NCBI GenBank assembly: GCA_017473665.1
Contig: JAFUKK010000138.1
Span: forward strand, 1-5,010
DNA length: 5,010 nt
From: Lachnospiraceae bacterium
GTDB lineage: Bacteria; Bacillota; Clostridia; Lachnospirales; Lachnospiraceae
Direction of reading: 5' to 3'
Each line of letters begins with the position of its first letter. Position 1 is the first letter of the stretch. Below, piece by piece: positions 1 to 5,010 of this stretch. The translations under genes were made by a program, and so were the position numbers. Under the pieces are notes generated by a model that worked only from the letters and a program-made list of their open reading frames with translations, did not search any database and was not told the origin of the DNA.

Positions 1-245
1 AAAAAGGCTGAAACCTCCGGCCTCTCAAGCACATCACCAAATTCACGCTCCAGCTGATCCACCTTATCAAATCCGTAGTCTCCTCTGTTTTGGAGTTCAA
101 AATTCCGGCGACGAAATTCATCTACACGGGCCTTTACCTGCGGCATTTGCTTCATGCGCTCCTGTTCCTCCACATATCCGATATATTCCTCAGAATGCAG
201 AATTGCTTCTATCAGCAGATTTACTTCCTTATCAATTCCACTCAT
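1..245 (-). CDS. ylbF: YlbF-family regulator, N-terminal part (runs off left edge)
   Basis: The first 81 codons of a gene that continues beyond the left edge, so its C-terminus is not visible. The protein starts MSGIDKEVNLLIEAI and is helical and highly charged, with the family-typical segments EEYIGYVEEQERMK (about residues 19-32), VDEFRRRNFELQ (43-54) and a following acidic-basic helix. This matches the YlbF/YmcA (Com_YlbF) family. In Bacillus subtilis YlbF works with YmcA and YaaT (the Y-complex), which supports RNase Y-dependent mRNA maturation and affects competence, sporulation and biofilm formation. The ATG at 245 is the only sensible start: an upstream ATG at 258 meets a stop after three codons. 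AAAGGA at 258-263 is a possible ribosome binding site with a rather long 12-nt spacer. It begins 21 nt after the rnj stop, so it is probably co-transcribed with rnj; pairing with a ribonuclease gene fits an RNA-processing role (inference). Another all-helical YlbF/YmcA paralogue cannot be excluded from the N-terminus alone. Confidence 0.8.
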   Translation of the reverse strand, partial: MSGIDKEVNLLIEAILHSEEYIGYVEEQERMKQMPQVKARVDEFRRRNFELQNRGDYGFDKVDQLEREFGDVLERPEVSAF

Positions 246-266
246 ACTACGCAGTCATCCTTTGCG

Positions 267-1952
267 TTATCTCTCATCTATTTCCATAATAATGGGCAAA
301 ATCATGGGACGACGCTTGGTCTTTTTCCAAACAAATTCTCCCAACACATCCTTGATAGTGGACTTGATACGTCCCCAATCAGTAATGCCCTTATCCAAAT
401 GCTTCCAAACAGCCTCATCCACAATGGAACGCGCCTCTTCTATCAGCTCATCGGACTCCCTCACATATACAAAACCACGGGATACAATATCCGGTCCGGC
501 CACCATCTGACTGTTAGATCTGTCCAGACTCAGAACCACTATCATGATACCATCCTCCGCCAGATGCTGACGATCCCGTAGTACCACATTGCCCACGTCT
601 CCTACTCCAAGTCCGTCTACCAATATACTACCCACAGGCACCTTACCTGTAACGGAAGCTTTCTCAGCATTTAACTCCAGCACATCTCCCGAAGAAAGGA
701 TAAAGATATTCTCCTTGTCAATTCCCAAATTCTCTGCAATCTTGGCCTGGGCTTTCAGATGCTTGTATTCTCCATGCACGGGAATGGAGTACTTGGGTTT
801 TAACAGCGAATAGATTAATTTAATCTCTTCCTGGCAGGCATGTCCGGATACATGGGCATCCTGGAATATTACATCCGCACCCTTCCTGAGCAGTTCGTTG
901 ATAATCTTGGTCACAGATTTCTCATTACCGGGAATGGGACTGGAAGAGAAAATAACCGTATCTCCCGCACCTATCGTAATCTTCCGATGCATACCGTTGG
1001 CCATACGACTGAGAGCCGCCATACTCTCTCCCTGGCTACCAGTGGTAATAATCACCTGCTGCTCATCAGGATAATTCTTTATATGCTCCAAATCCACCAG
1101 CGTATTGTCGGGAATGCTGATACATTCCAGTTTCTGAGCCGTCTCTATAATATTCACCATACTACGGCCTTCCACGCATACCCTGCGGCCAAATTTGTAA
1201 GCAGTATTAATAATCTGCTGTACACGGTCCACATTGGATGCAAAGGTGGCCACAAAAATACGGGTATTTCTATGCTCTGTAAACAAAGTATCAAAGGTTT
1301 TGCCCACGGTCTTCTCGGAAGGAGTGACTCCGGGGCGCTCTGCATTGGTGGAATCACACATCACCGCCAACACGCCCTTTTTACCCAGTTCTGCAAATCT
1401 CTGCAAATCAATGGCATCTCCATACACCGGGGTGTAATCCACCTTAAAGTCTCCTGTGTGTACCACTACGCCTGCAGGAGAATAAATCGCCAGGGCTGCA
1501 GCATCCACGATACTGTGATTGGTCTTGATAAATTCCACCCTGAACTGTCCCAGATTAATGGACTGTCCGAATTTAACCACCTTGCGCTTGGTACCTTTCA
1601 TCAGATTATGCTCAGTCAACTTATTCTCAATGATACCCATGGTCAAGCGGGTAGCGTAAACGGGTACATTGACCTCCCGCAAAATATAGGGTAATGCTCC
1701 AATATGGTCCTCATGTCCATGGGTAATGACGAAAGCTTTCACCTTGTCAATGTTATCCTTTAAGTAAGTCACATCCGGGATGACCAGGTCAATACCCAGC
1801 ATATCGTCTGCCGGGAAAGCAAGACCGCAATCCACCACAATAATACTGTCCTCATACTCGAAGGCAGTAATGTTCATACCAATTTGCTCAAGACCTCCCA
1901 AAGGAATGATTTTTAATCTTGAGCTGCTCTTATTCTCTTTTTTCTTATTCAC
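267..1952 (-). CDS. rnj: Ribonuclease J (metallo-beta-lactamase / beta-CASP RNase)
   Basis: A 561-residue protein, close to the usual length of about 555 for RNase J, a cytoplasmic zinc-dependent enzyme with 5'-to-3' exoribonuclease and endoribonuclease activity in mRNA decay and rRNA maturation. Metallo-beta-lactamase motifs are intact: HGHEDH at residues 78-83, the NH of TNHSIVDA with His146, and HTGDFK with Asp168. The beta-CASP domain follows (about 200-370), with ATFASN near 235-240, TTGSQGE near 303-309, HVSGH at 367-371 and PVHGEY with His393. The C-terminal domain runs from about 440 to 561 and includes SRGFVYVRES. The start is set at a GTG (1950-1952), because GGAGG lies 8 nt upstream. 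A TTG five codons further up would lie on this ribosome binding site and is rejected. A short basic N-terminal tail (NKKKENKSSSR) precedes the core. It sits upstream of a ylbF-family gene and downstream of a decayed fur-like gene. Whether it is the J1 or J2 type cannot be told from one copy. Confidence 0.96.
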   Translation of the reverse strand: MNKKKENKSSSRLKIIPLGGLEQIGMNITAFEYEDSIIVVDCGLAFPADDMLGIDLVIPDVTYLKDNIDKVKAFVITHGHEDHIGALPYILREVNVPVYATRLTMGIIENKLTEHNLMKGTKRKVVKFGQSINLGQFRVEFIKTNHSIVDAAALAIYSPAGVVVHTGDFKVDYTPVYGDAIDLQRFAELGKKGVLAVMCDSTNAERPGVTPSEKTVGKTFDTLFTEHRNTRIFVATFASNVDRVQQIINTAYKFGRRVCVEGRSMVNIIETAQKLECISIPDNTLVDLEHIKNYPDEQQVIITTGSQGESMAALSRMANGMHRKITIGAGDTVIFSSSPIPGNEKSVTKIINELLRKGADVIFQDAHVSGHACQEEIKLIYSLLKPKYSIPVHGEYKHLKAQAKIAENLGIDKENIFILSSGDVLELNAEKASVTGKVPVGSILVDGLGVGDVGNVVLRDRQHLAEDGIMIVVLSLDRSNSQMVAGPDIVSRGFVYVRESDELIEEARSIVDEAVWKHLDKGITDWGRIKSTIKDVLGEFVWKKTKRRPMILPIIMEIDER

Positions 1953-1960
1953 GTACCTAT

Positions 1961-1965
1961 CCTCC
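1961..1965 (-). promoter_or_regulatory. Ribosome binding site deciding the rnj start
   Basis: GGAGG on the minus strand, followed by an 8-nt spacer and GTG at 1950-1952. This makes GTG the likely start of rnj. The only longer alternative, TTG at 1965-1967, overlaps the GGAGG itself and has no ribosome binding site of its own. Confidence 0.85.
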
Positions 1966-1969
1966 AAAT

Positions 1970-1986
1970 CTAGGCTATTGCCCTAG
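1970..1986 (-). promoter_or_regulatory. Small inverted repeat just upstream of the rnj ribosome binding site
   Basis: The minus strand reads CTAGG-GCAATAG-CCTAG: a perfect 5-bp stem around a 7-nt loop, ending four bases before the GGAGG of rnj. In RNA it could form a small hairpin beside the ribosome binding site. The stem is short and no T-tract follows, so it is not a terminator. Any effect on rnj translation is speculation; it may simply be residue of the decayed fur-like gene whose last codons it overlaps. Confidence 0.3.
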
Positions 1987-2211
1987 AACTCTACATACGT
2001 GCCGACAATTGAAAATATGATACAAGGGCAACCCTGCTACGGCCTCCGCAATGGCCTCCTGCCGAAAACTTTACGCCCATCCTATTCTCACAGATGAAAT
2101 GGTGATGACAGCGCCCCTCCCGTGCATGCGTATACCCTGCTACATACACAGAATACTGCCATCAAAATTTATCCGTTCCGCCAGTATGTAATATGATAAA
2201 ATTTTAATTAC
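1974..2211 (-). pseudogene. Decayed Fur-family metalloregulator gene
   Basis: No intact gene lies here, but the minus strand carries Fur-family pieces in the correct order, spread over three frames. First, VIKILSYYILAERINFDGSIL (2211-2149) resembles the end of the winged-helix region and the hinge of Fur proteins; it soon meets a TAG. Then a second frame gives REGRCHHHFICEN (about 2122-2084), the typical metal-binding HHHxIC segment, but the expected CG after it is lost (NRMG). A third frame after a TAA gives SFRQEAIAEAV (2070 to about 2038), like the helix after the CGKV.SF segment. Finally YVEF-stop-GNS (1997-1974) resembles the C-terminal strand (VEFYG-C). The first half of Fur, with the recognition helix, is missing; the DUF1292 gene ends directly before the remnant. 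I recall fur-family genes between the DUF1292 gene and rnj in related Clostridia, which supports the call. The degree of decay argues against a single sequencing error. The identification is by motif reading, not alignment. Confidence 0.75.
2164..2205. repeat. Imperfect AT-rich inverted repeat after the DUF1292 gene
   Basis: AAAATTTATC (2164-2173) and GATAAAATTTT (2195-2205) are inverted copies differing by one extra A/T, separated by 21 bases. It follows the DUF1292 stop by about 10 bases. Pairing is nearly all A-T and there is no run of T after it, so it is a poor terminator. It overlaps the fur-like remnant and may be chance. Confidence 0.25.
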
Positions 2212-2214
2212 TTC

Positions 2215-2478
2215 TTAAACAAAAGAAATATCATCCAGCATATTTTCAAATACGCCGGCTACTGCTGCCAGTTCCTCATCGTCTGATACAATGGTATAGA
2301 CGCTTTCTTCCTCGCCGTCCTGTGAAATATCCTTCAAAATCAGTGCTTCCCCGTCACCTTCTTCAAAATCGGTCACCAAAATATAATTGTAGCCGCCGAT
2401 TCGAGTCTGCTCCAACACAAAAAAATCTACCGCTTCCTCCCCGCCGGGGTTAAAAGTAATCTTTTCCAACTTACTCAT
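2215..2478 (-). CDS. DUF1292 family protein (YrzB-like)
   Basis: A small acidic protein of 87 residues, starting MSKLEKITFNPGG. It matches the DUF1292 family through the pattern of a short beta-rich body: VDFFVLEQTRIGGYNYILVTD (about 18-37), then EALILKD (44-50), then the acidic EEESVYTIVSDDEEL (56-70) and a C-terminal helix. Family members are usually 80-110 residues and their biochemical role is not established; no catalytic residues, signal peptide or membrane segment are visible. The start is the ATG at 2476-2478: AGGAGG lies 6 nt upstream, and a longer in-frame reading would run back through the ruvX end. The gene begins 10 nt after the ruvX stop, and its ribosome binding site overlaps that stop codon, so it is probably translationally coupled to ruvX. 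The ireB-ruvX-DUF1292 order is a conserved Firmicute arrangement (B. subtilis yrzL-yrrK-yrzB). Confidence 0.9.
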   Translation of the reverse strand: MSKLEKITFNPGGEEAVDFFVLEQTRIGGYNYILVTDFEEGDGEALILKDISQDGEEESVYTIVSDDEELAAVAGVFENMLDDISFV

Positions 2479-2484
2479 GTATCT

Positions 2485-2491
2485 CCTCCTA
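2485..2491 (-). promoter_or_regulatory. Ribosome binding site of the DUF1292 gene overlapping the ruvX stop
   Basis: TAGGAGG: the TAG is the stop of ruvX, and AGGAGG serves the ATG at 2478 with a 6-nt spacer. This fixes the DUF1292 start and suggests that ribosomes finishing ruvX can reinitiate. Confidence 0.8.
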
Positions 2492-2917
2492 CTGCTGAGA
2501 CGAACGATAATCCAGATACCCCTGCAAAATAAAAGTAGCTGCAATCATATCCACATAATCCTTGCGATGCTCCCTGCGGATACCTGCTTCCATCATAGCC
2601 TTGTCCGCAGCTACGGTAGTCAGCCGCTCATCCCATGTATGCACGGGCAACCCCGTACGTCTCTCCAGTTTTTCCTTAAATTCCAGGGTCAGCTCTACCC
2701 GTTCCCCCTCGGTAGCATTCATATTCTTGGGCAGACCCAAAACAATCTCCTCTACCTGATTCTCCACAATCAGTGCTTCTATTCTGGCCAGCGTCTGGCG
2801 GAGCTTATTAGCTTCCTTGCGGCGGATAATCTCCACACCCTGCGCCGTAATCAACAGCGGATCGCTGATGGCTACACCCACTGTTTTGGAACCAAAATCT
2901 AATCCCATTATACGCAT
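2489..2917 (-). CDS. ruvX: RuvX/YqgF family putative Holliday junction resolvase / pre-16S rRNA nuclease
   Basis: A 142-residue protein of typical length for RuvX (YqgF; YrrK in B. subtilis), an RNase H-fold nuclease. Family motifs are in order: [15 protein letters not shown] with Asp7 (5-19), [14 protein letters not shown] with Glu70 (61-74), DERLTT with Asp96-Glu97 (96-101), and [18 protein letters not shown] with Asp123 (119-136). These acidic residues form the expected metal-binding active site, so it looks functional. In E. coli YqgF is linked to maturation of the 16S rRNA 5' end; resolvase activity has also been proposed, so the function in this organism is inferred. The ATG at 2917 is preferred over an in-frame ATG at 2908, because AGGAGG lies 6 nt before the first. 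It begins 10 nt after the ireB stop, in the same transcript. Confidence 0.95.
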   Translation of the reverse strand: MRIMGLDFGSKTVGVAISDPLLITAQGVEIIRRKEANKLRQTLARIEALIVENQVEEIVLGLPKNMNATEGERVELTLEFKEKLERRTGLPVHTWDERLTTVAADKAMMEAGIRREHRKDYVDMIAATFILQGYLDYRSSQQ

Positions 2918-2923
2918 GGATAT

Positions 2924-2930
2924 CCTCCTA
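2924..2930 (-). promoter_or_regulatory. Ribosome binding site of ruvX overlapping the ireB stop
   Basis: TAGGAGG: the TAG ends ireB and AGGAGG serves the ruvX ATG at 2917 with a 6-nt spacer. The layout is identical to the ruvX/DUF1292 junction. It decides the ruvX start over the ATG three codons downstream. Confidence 0.8.
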
Positions 2931-3191
2931 GTGCCAATTATTGTTACGGATATATGCCCGCAACAATTCCTCTACCAGCTCGTCTCTCTCTACTTTCATA
3001 ATAAGGCTTCTGGCATTCCTATGGCTGGTAATATAAGTGGGGTCCCCACTCATAATATATCCCACAATTTGATTCACCGGATTATAACCCTTTTCGGTAA
3101 GTGCTTCATACACAGTGTCTAAAACCACCTTCACACCGGTCTCCGGTTCCGTCTCGACTTTGAAATATTGTGTACTTCCTAAGTCCTTCAT
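2928..3191 (-). CDS. ireB: IreB family regulatory phosphoprotein (UPF0297)
   Basis: An 87-residue protein matching the IreB/UPF0297 family (YrzL in B. subtilis) in length and sequence. The family core is clear: [39 protein letters not shown] (about 23-61), followed by a helix ending [13 protein letters not shown] (69-81). In Enterococcus faecalis IreB is phosphorylated on N-terminal threonines by the PASTA kinase IreK and acts as a negative regulator of cephalosporin resistance. Here the N-terminus ([12 protein letters not shown]) offers Ser6 and Thr7 as possible sites; this is inference, since no kinase gene is visible. It is cytoplasmic, with no signal or membrane segment. The ATG at 3191 follows GAGAGGA with a short spacer. 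It is the first gene of the ireB-ruvX-DUF1292 group, 78 nt after the mtaB stop codon starts the gap. Confidence 0.95.
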   Translation of the reverse strand: MKDLGSTQYFKVETEPETGVKVVLDTVYEALTEKGYNPVNQIVGYIMSGDPTYITSHRNARSLIMKVERDELVEELLRAYIRNNNWH

Positions 3192-3207
3192 GAATTCCTC
3201 TCATTCC

Positions 3208-3219
3208 GCGCCCGGGCGC
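3208..3219. repeat. 12-bp perfect GC palindrome in the ireB leader
   Basis: GCGCCCGGGCGC is a perfect 12-bp palindrome, all G and C, in an otherwise AT-leaning gap between mtaB and ireB. It lies about 16 nt upstream of the ireB start codon region. In RNA it could fold as a 4-bp GCGC stem with a CCGG loop, possibly extended by U-G pairs, close to the ribosome binding site. As DNA it could be a dimer-binding site. There is no T-tract on either side, so it is not a standard terminator. Function unknown. Confidence 0.4.
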
Positions 3220-3244
3220 AAACGTATCTACTTCGTCATGTTCT

Positions 3245-3273
3245 ATCTTACAGCATTTGCCGTCAAAATTCAA
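3245..3273 (-). promoter_or_regulatory. Candidate sigma-A promoter for the ireB operon
   Basis: On the minus strand TTGAAT (3273-3268) and TAAGAT (3250-3245) are separated by exactly 17 bases. Each matches 4 of 6 consensus bases. The -35 element overlaps the mtaB stop codon. It would start transcription about 50 nt upstream of ireB. Read-through from mtaB is equally possible because no terminator is seen between them. Confidence 0.4.
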
Positions 3274-4673
3274 TGGCTAACCGTATGTCCCAATAATATT
3301 TCCCCATGAAGCGATTCCAGGACCTGCACCTTTATAATTTCGTTGGGTTGCATCTGGTCAGCTTCACCAATACAGGGAATGGCCACCTTCACATAATCCG
3401 GAGTATGTCCCACCATATACCAGCCGGATGCCAGTTCCTTCCTCTCCTCCGTGAGCACCGCCACTTCCCTGCCTATGTAGTACTCCCGGAAGCTACGGGA
3501 CTGCTCCTTTTCCATTTCCAGCAGTTCATTGCTACGGTAGGTTTTCACCTTATCCGGCACCTGATCCGGCATCACCGCTGCCCGGGTACCTGCTCTTTTG
3601 GAATATTTGAAAATGTGCATTTCATAGAAATTCACCCTCTCCAAAAAATCCTTCGTTTCTGCAAATTCCTCTTCCGTTTCCCCGGGAAACCCTACTATGA
3701 CATCAGTAGTAATAGCCGGATGCGCAAAAGTCTCTCTAAGCAACCGCACTCCCTCCAAGTATTCCCCGGTAGTGTAATGTCTATTCATCCGTTTTAAGGT
3801 TTCATCACAACCGCTCTGGAGAGAAAGATGAAAATGAGGACAGAGCTTGGGCAATGCTGCCAGTCTCTTTACATTATCGGCTGTCACAATCCGGGGCTCC
3901 AGAGAACCGATGCGGATGCGGTCCAGTCCGGGAATATCATGAATCCGCTCTACCAAATCAATGAGCTTGCTTTCACCGGAGTAATCCAGTCTCTCTTCAC
4001 CCTTATAGACCTCACGACTGATGCCCTGTTGCCACATGACATCATCAAAATCAATCCCATAGGAGCTGATATGAATACCTGTAAGCACAATCTCCCGATA
4101 GCCCGCTGCCACCAGCCCTTCTATCTCCCGGCGGACATCCTCCAGATGCCTGCTTCTGACACGGCCTCTGGCATAGGGAATCACACAATAGGAACAAAAC
4201 TGGTTACAACCATCCTGTATCTTGATGTAGGCTCTGGTATGATCCGCCGTTTGCTTCAGGGTCATCTCTTCATATTCATAGGTCTGATTCACATCTATTA
4301 CAGAAGTCCCATGAACAGTTTTATCATGTTCCTCCATATATGTCTCTAGCAGCTCTACCAGCTGCTTCTTGCGGTTATTGCCGATGGCCAGATCAATCCC
4401 GGTATCTGTCAACACCGCCTCCTGTCCCGTCTGCACATAACAGCCCACAGCTACCACAATAGCCTCAGGATTTCTCTGCTTTGCCCGATGTAGCATCTGA
4501 CGACTTTTTCTGTCCGCTATATTGGTCACCGTACAGGTATTTACAATATATATATCCGCCTTTTCATCAAAAGGGACAATTTTATACCCTTTTTCGACCA
4601 ATGTTTGTTGCATAACTTCTATTTCATATGAATTTACCTTGCATCCAAGGTTGTGAAGTGCCACTTTTTTCAT
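3270..4673 (-). CDS. mtaB: tRNA (N6-L-threonylcarbamoyladenosine(37)-C2)-methylthiotransferase MtaB
   Basis: A 467-residue radical-SAM enzyme that adds a methylthio group to t6A at position 37 of tRNAs reading ANN codons, giving ms2t6A. The N-terminal UPF0004 domain has its three cluster cysteines: NLGCKVNSYE (Cys11), NTCTVTN (Cys47) and VGCYVQ (Cys78). The radical-SAM motif CNQFCSYC (Cys156, Cys160, Cys163) is followed by VIPYARGRVRSR, and later by SLQSGCDETLKRMNR (285-298) and VIVGFPGET (325-333). A C-terminal TRAM-like domain spans about 400-463. NLGCKVN and the short N-terminus favour MtaB over MiaB or RimO. The start is the ATG at 4673, with GAGGAA just upstream. A possible ATG at 4685 has no ribosome binding site, and further upstream extension runs into the promoter of the divergent gene. 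About 25 extra residues around 208-235 (between SYGID and SKLIDLVERI) look longer than I expect for the family. I see no clear promoter of its own. Confidence 0.95.
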   Translation of the reverse strand: MKKVALHNLGCKVNSYEIEVMQQTLVEKGYKIVPFDEKADIYIVNTCTVTNIADRKSRQMLHRAKQRNPEAIVVAVGCYVQTGQEAVLTDTGIDLAIGNNRKKQLVELLETYMEEHDKTVHGTSVIDVNQTYEYEEMTLKQTADHTRAYIKIQDGCNQFCSYCVIPYARGRVRSRHLEDVRREIEGLVAAGYREIVLTGIHISSYGIDFDDVMWQQGISREVYKGEERLDYSGESKLIDLVERIHDIPGLDRIRIGSLEPRIVTADNVKRLAALPKLCPHFHLSLQSGCDETLKRMNRHYTTGEYLEGVRLLRETFAHPAITTDVIVGFPGETEEEFAETKDFLERVNFYEMHIFKYSKRAGTRAAVMPDQVPDKVKTYRSNELLEMEKEQSRSFREYYIGREVAVLTEERKELASGWYMVGHTPDYVKVAIPCIGEADQMQPNEIIKVQVLESLHGEILLGHTVSH

Positions 4674-4706
4674 TACTTTCCTCATTATTTTTGTACTGAA
4701 TTTATC

Positions 4707-4735
4707 TTGACTTTTACGGCCCCTGCCTTTAATAT
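4707..4735 (+). promoter_or_regulatory. Sigma-A promoter of the HPr-like gene
   Basis: TTGACT (4707-4712) and TAATAT (4730-4735) are separated by 17 bases. They match 5 of 6 and 4 of 6 consensus bases. A start site near 4742 would give a leader of about 35 nt, ending in the ribosome binding site of the gene. It lies in the 103-base space shared with divergent mtaB. Confidence 0.75.
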
Positions 4736-4760
4736 GTGTGTTAGAAGGTATGACACTATA

Positions 4761-4768
4761 AAAGGAGG
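4761..4768 (+). promoter_or_regulatory. Ribosome binding site of the HPr-like gene
   Basis: AAAGGAGG followed by an 8-nt spacer and the ATG at 4777. It is nearly the full anti-Shine-Dalgarno complement, which suggests strong translation and fixes the start. Confidence 0.85.
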
Positions 4769-4776
4769 TCGCAAAT

Positions 4777-5007
4777 ATGAAGACAGTACAGATTTCTTTA
4801 AACTCTATTGACAAGGTAAAGGCTTTCGTAAACGAGATTACCAAGTTTGATTACGATTTCGATTTAGTATCCGGCAGATACGTGATTGACGCTAAGTCTA
4901 TCATGGGTATCTTCAGTCTGGACTTATCCAAGCCCATCGATCTGAACATTCATGCTGAAGAAGGCATTGAAGATATTTTAAAGGTTCTTGCACCTTACAT
5001 GATCTAA
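4777..5007 (+). CDS. HPr-like protein lacking the phosphocarrier histidine
   Basis: A 76-residue protein resembling HPr, the PTS phosphocarrier (usually 85-88 residues). The best match is the middle: TKFDYDFDL (22-30) aligns with the SKYDADVNL region of B. subtilis HPr, and KSIMGIFSL (40-48) aligns with KSIMGVMSL around the regulatory serine, putting Ser41 at the place of Ser46. In contrast, the HARP active-site motif is absent: by ungapped alignment His15 is replaced by Ser10, Arg17 by Asp12 and Pro18 by Lys13. The only histidine is His59, far away. It therefore probably cannot accept phosphate from enzyme I; a Crh-like regulatory role through Ser41 phosphorylation is possible but is inference. 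It has its own strong promoter and ribosome binding site, diverges from mtaB, and ends with TAA three bases before the window edge, so its terminator is not visible. Confidence 0.85.
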   Translation: MKTVQISLNSIDKVKAFVNEITKFDYDFDLVSGRYVIDAKSIMGIFSLDLSKPIDLNIHAEEGIEDILKVLAPYMI

Positions 5008-5010
5008 TAT

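Noticed and set aside
90..581. Plus-strand open frame of 163 codons across the rnj/ylbF junction
   Set aside because: Antisense to two real genes, with no domain or ribosome binding site.
840..1694. Long plus-strand open frame of 284 codons opposite rnj
   Set aside because: It lies fully antisense to the well-supported RNase J gene, has a histidine-rich low-quality composition, no recognisable domain and no ribosome binding site. It is a shadow of the coding strand.
2024..2080. Possible small minus-strand protein starting MGVKFSAGGHCGG
   Set aside because: It lacks a ribosome binding site, and the frame continues upstream into the HHHFICEN piece of the fur-like remnant, so it is better explained as pseudogene sequence.
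2164..2205. Intrinsic terminator after the DUF1292 gene
   Set aside because: The inverted repeat is almost all A-T, has a 21-base loop and no T-tract after it.
3306..4349. Plus-strand open frames of 163 and 173 codons opposite mtaB
   Set aside because: They are antisense to mtaB with all of its cluster motifs intact; no family resemblance and no ribosome binding sites.
4674..4776. Minus-strand promoter for mtaB in the shared intergenic space
   Set aside because: I found no pair of -35 and -10 elements with acceptable spacing and match, although a promoter must probably exist here.

Overview
This window looks like core chromosome from a Clostridia-type Firmicute, most likely Lachnospiraceae or a close relative. 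The evidence is gene content (IreB-family protein, RuvX, DUF1292, RNase J, YlbF, MtaB), strong AGGAGG-type ribosome binding sites, and familiar gene order. The assignment rests on recognising families, not on a database search. I see no mobile element, CRISPR array, tRNA or rRNA.

Almost everything lies on the minus strand. From right to left (the direction of transcription) the order is: mtaB (tRNA ms2t6A methylthiotransferase), a 75-base gap with a plausible promoter and a 12-bp perfect palindrome, then a compact group ireB - ruvX - DUF1292 gene. A 262-base stretch with no intact gene follows, then rnj (ribonuclease J), then the first 81 codons of a ylbF-family gene that runs off the left edge. 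One gene points the other way at the right end: a small HPr-like protein, divergent from mtaB, with a near-consensus sigma-A promoter and a strong ribosome binding site.

The most interesting point is the 262-base gap between the DUF1292 gene and rnj. Read on the minus strand in all three frames, it holds recognisable pieces of a Fur-family metalloregulator in the right order: ERINFDGSIL, then HHHFICEN, then SFRQEAIAEAV, then YVEF-stop-GNS. Frameshifts and stops separate them, and the N-terminal DNA-binding half is missing. As I recall, a fur-family gene sits at this position in related Clostridia, so this is best read as a decayed fur pseudogene.

The second point is that the HPr-like protein lacks the phosphorylatable histidine of HPr (Ser or nearby Asp/Lys stand there) but keeps the KSIMG segment around the regulatory serine. 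It probably cannot carry phosphate in the sugar PTS and may be purely regulatory, as Crh is.

Functionally the genes are housekeeping: tRNA modification (MtaB), regulation downstream of a PASTA-kinase (IreB), pre-16S rRNA processing or nuclease activity (RuvX), RNA processing and decay (RNase J), and a partner of RNA-processing complexes (YlbF family). Having rnj and ylbF adjacent fits a shared role in RNA maturation. I found no convincing new multi-gene system.
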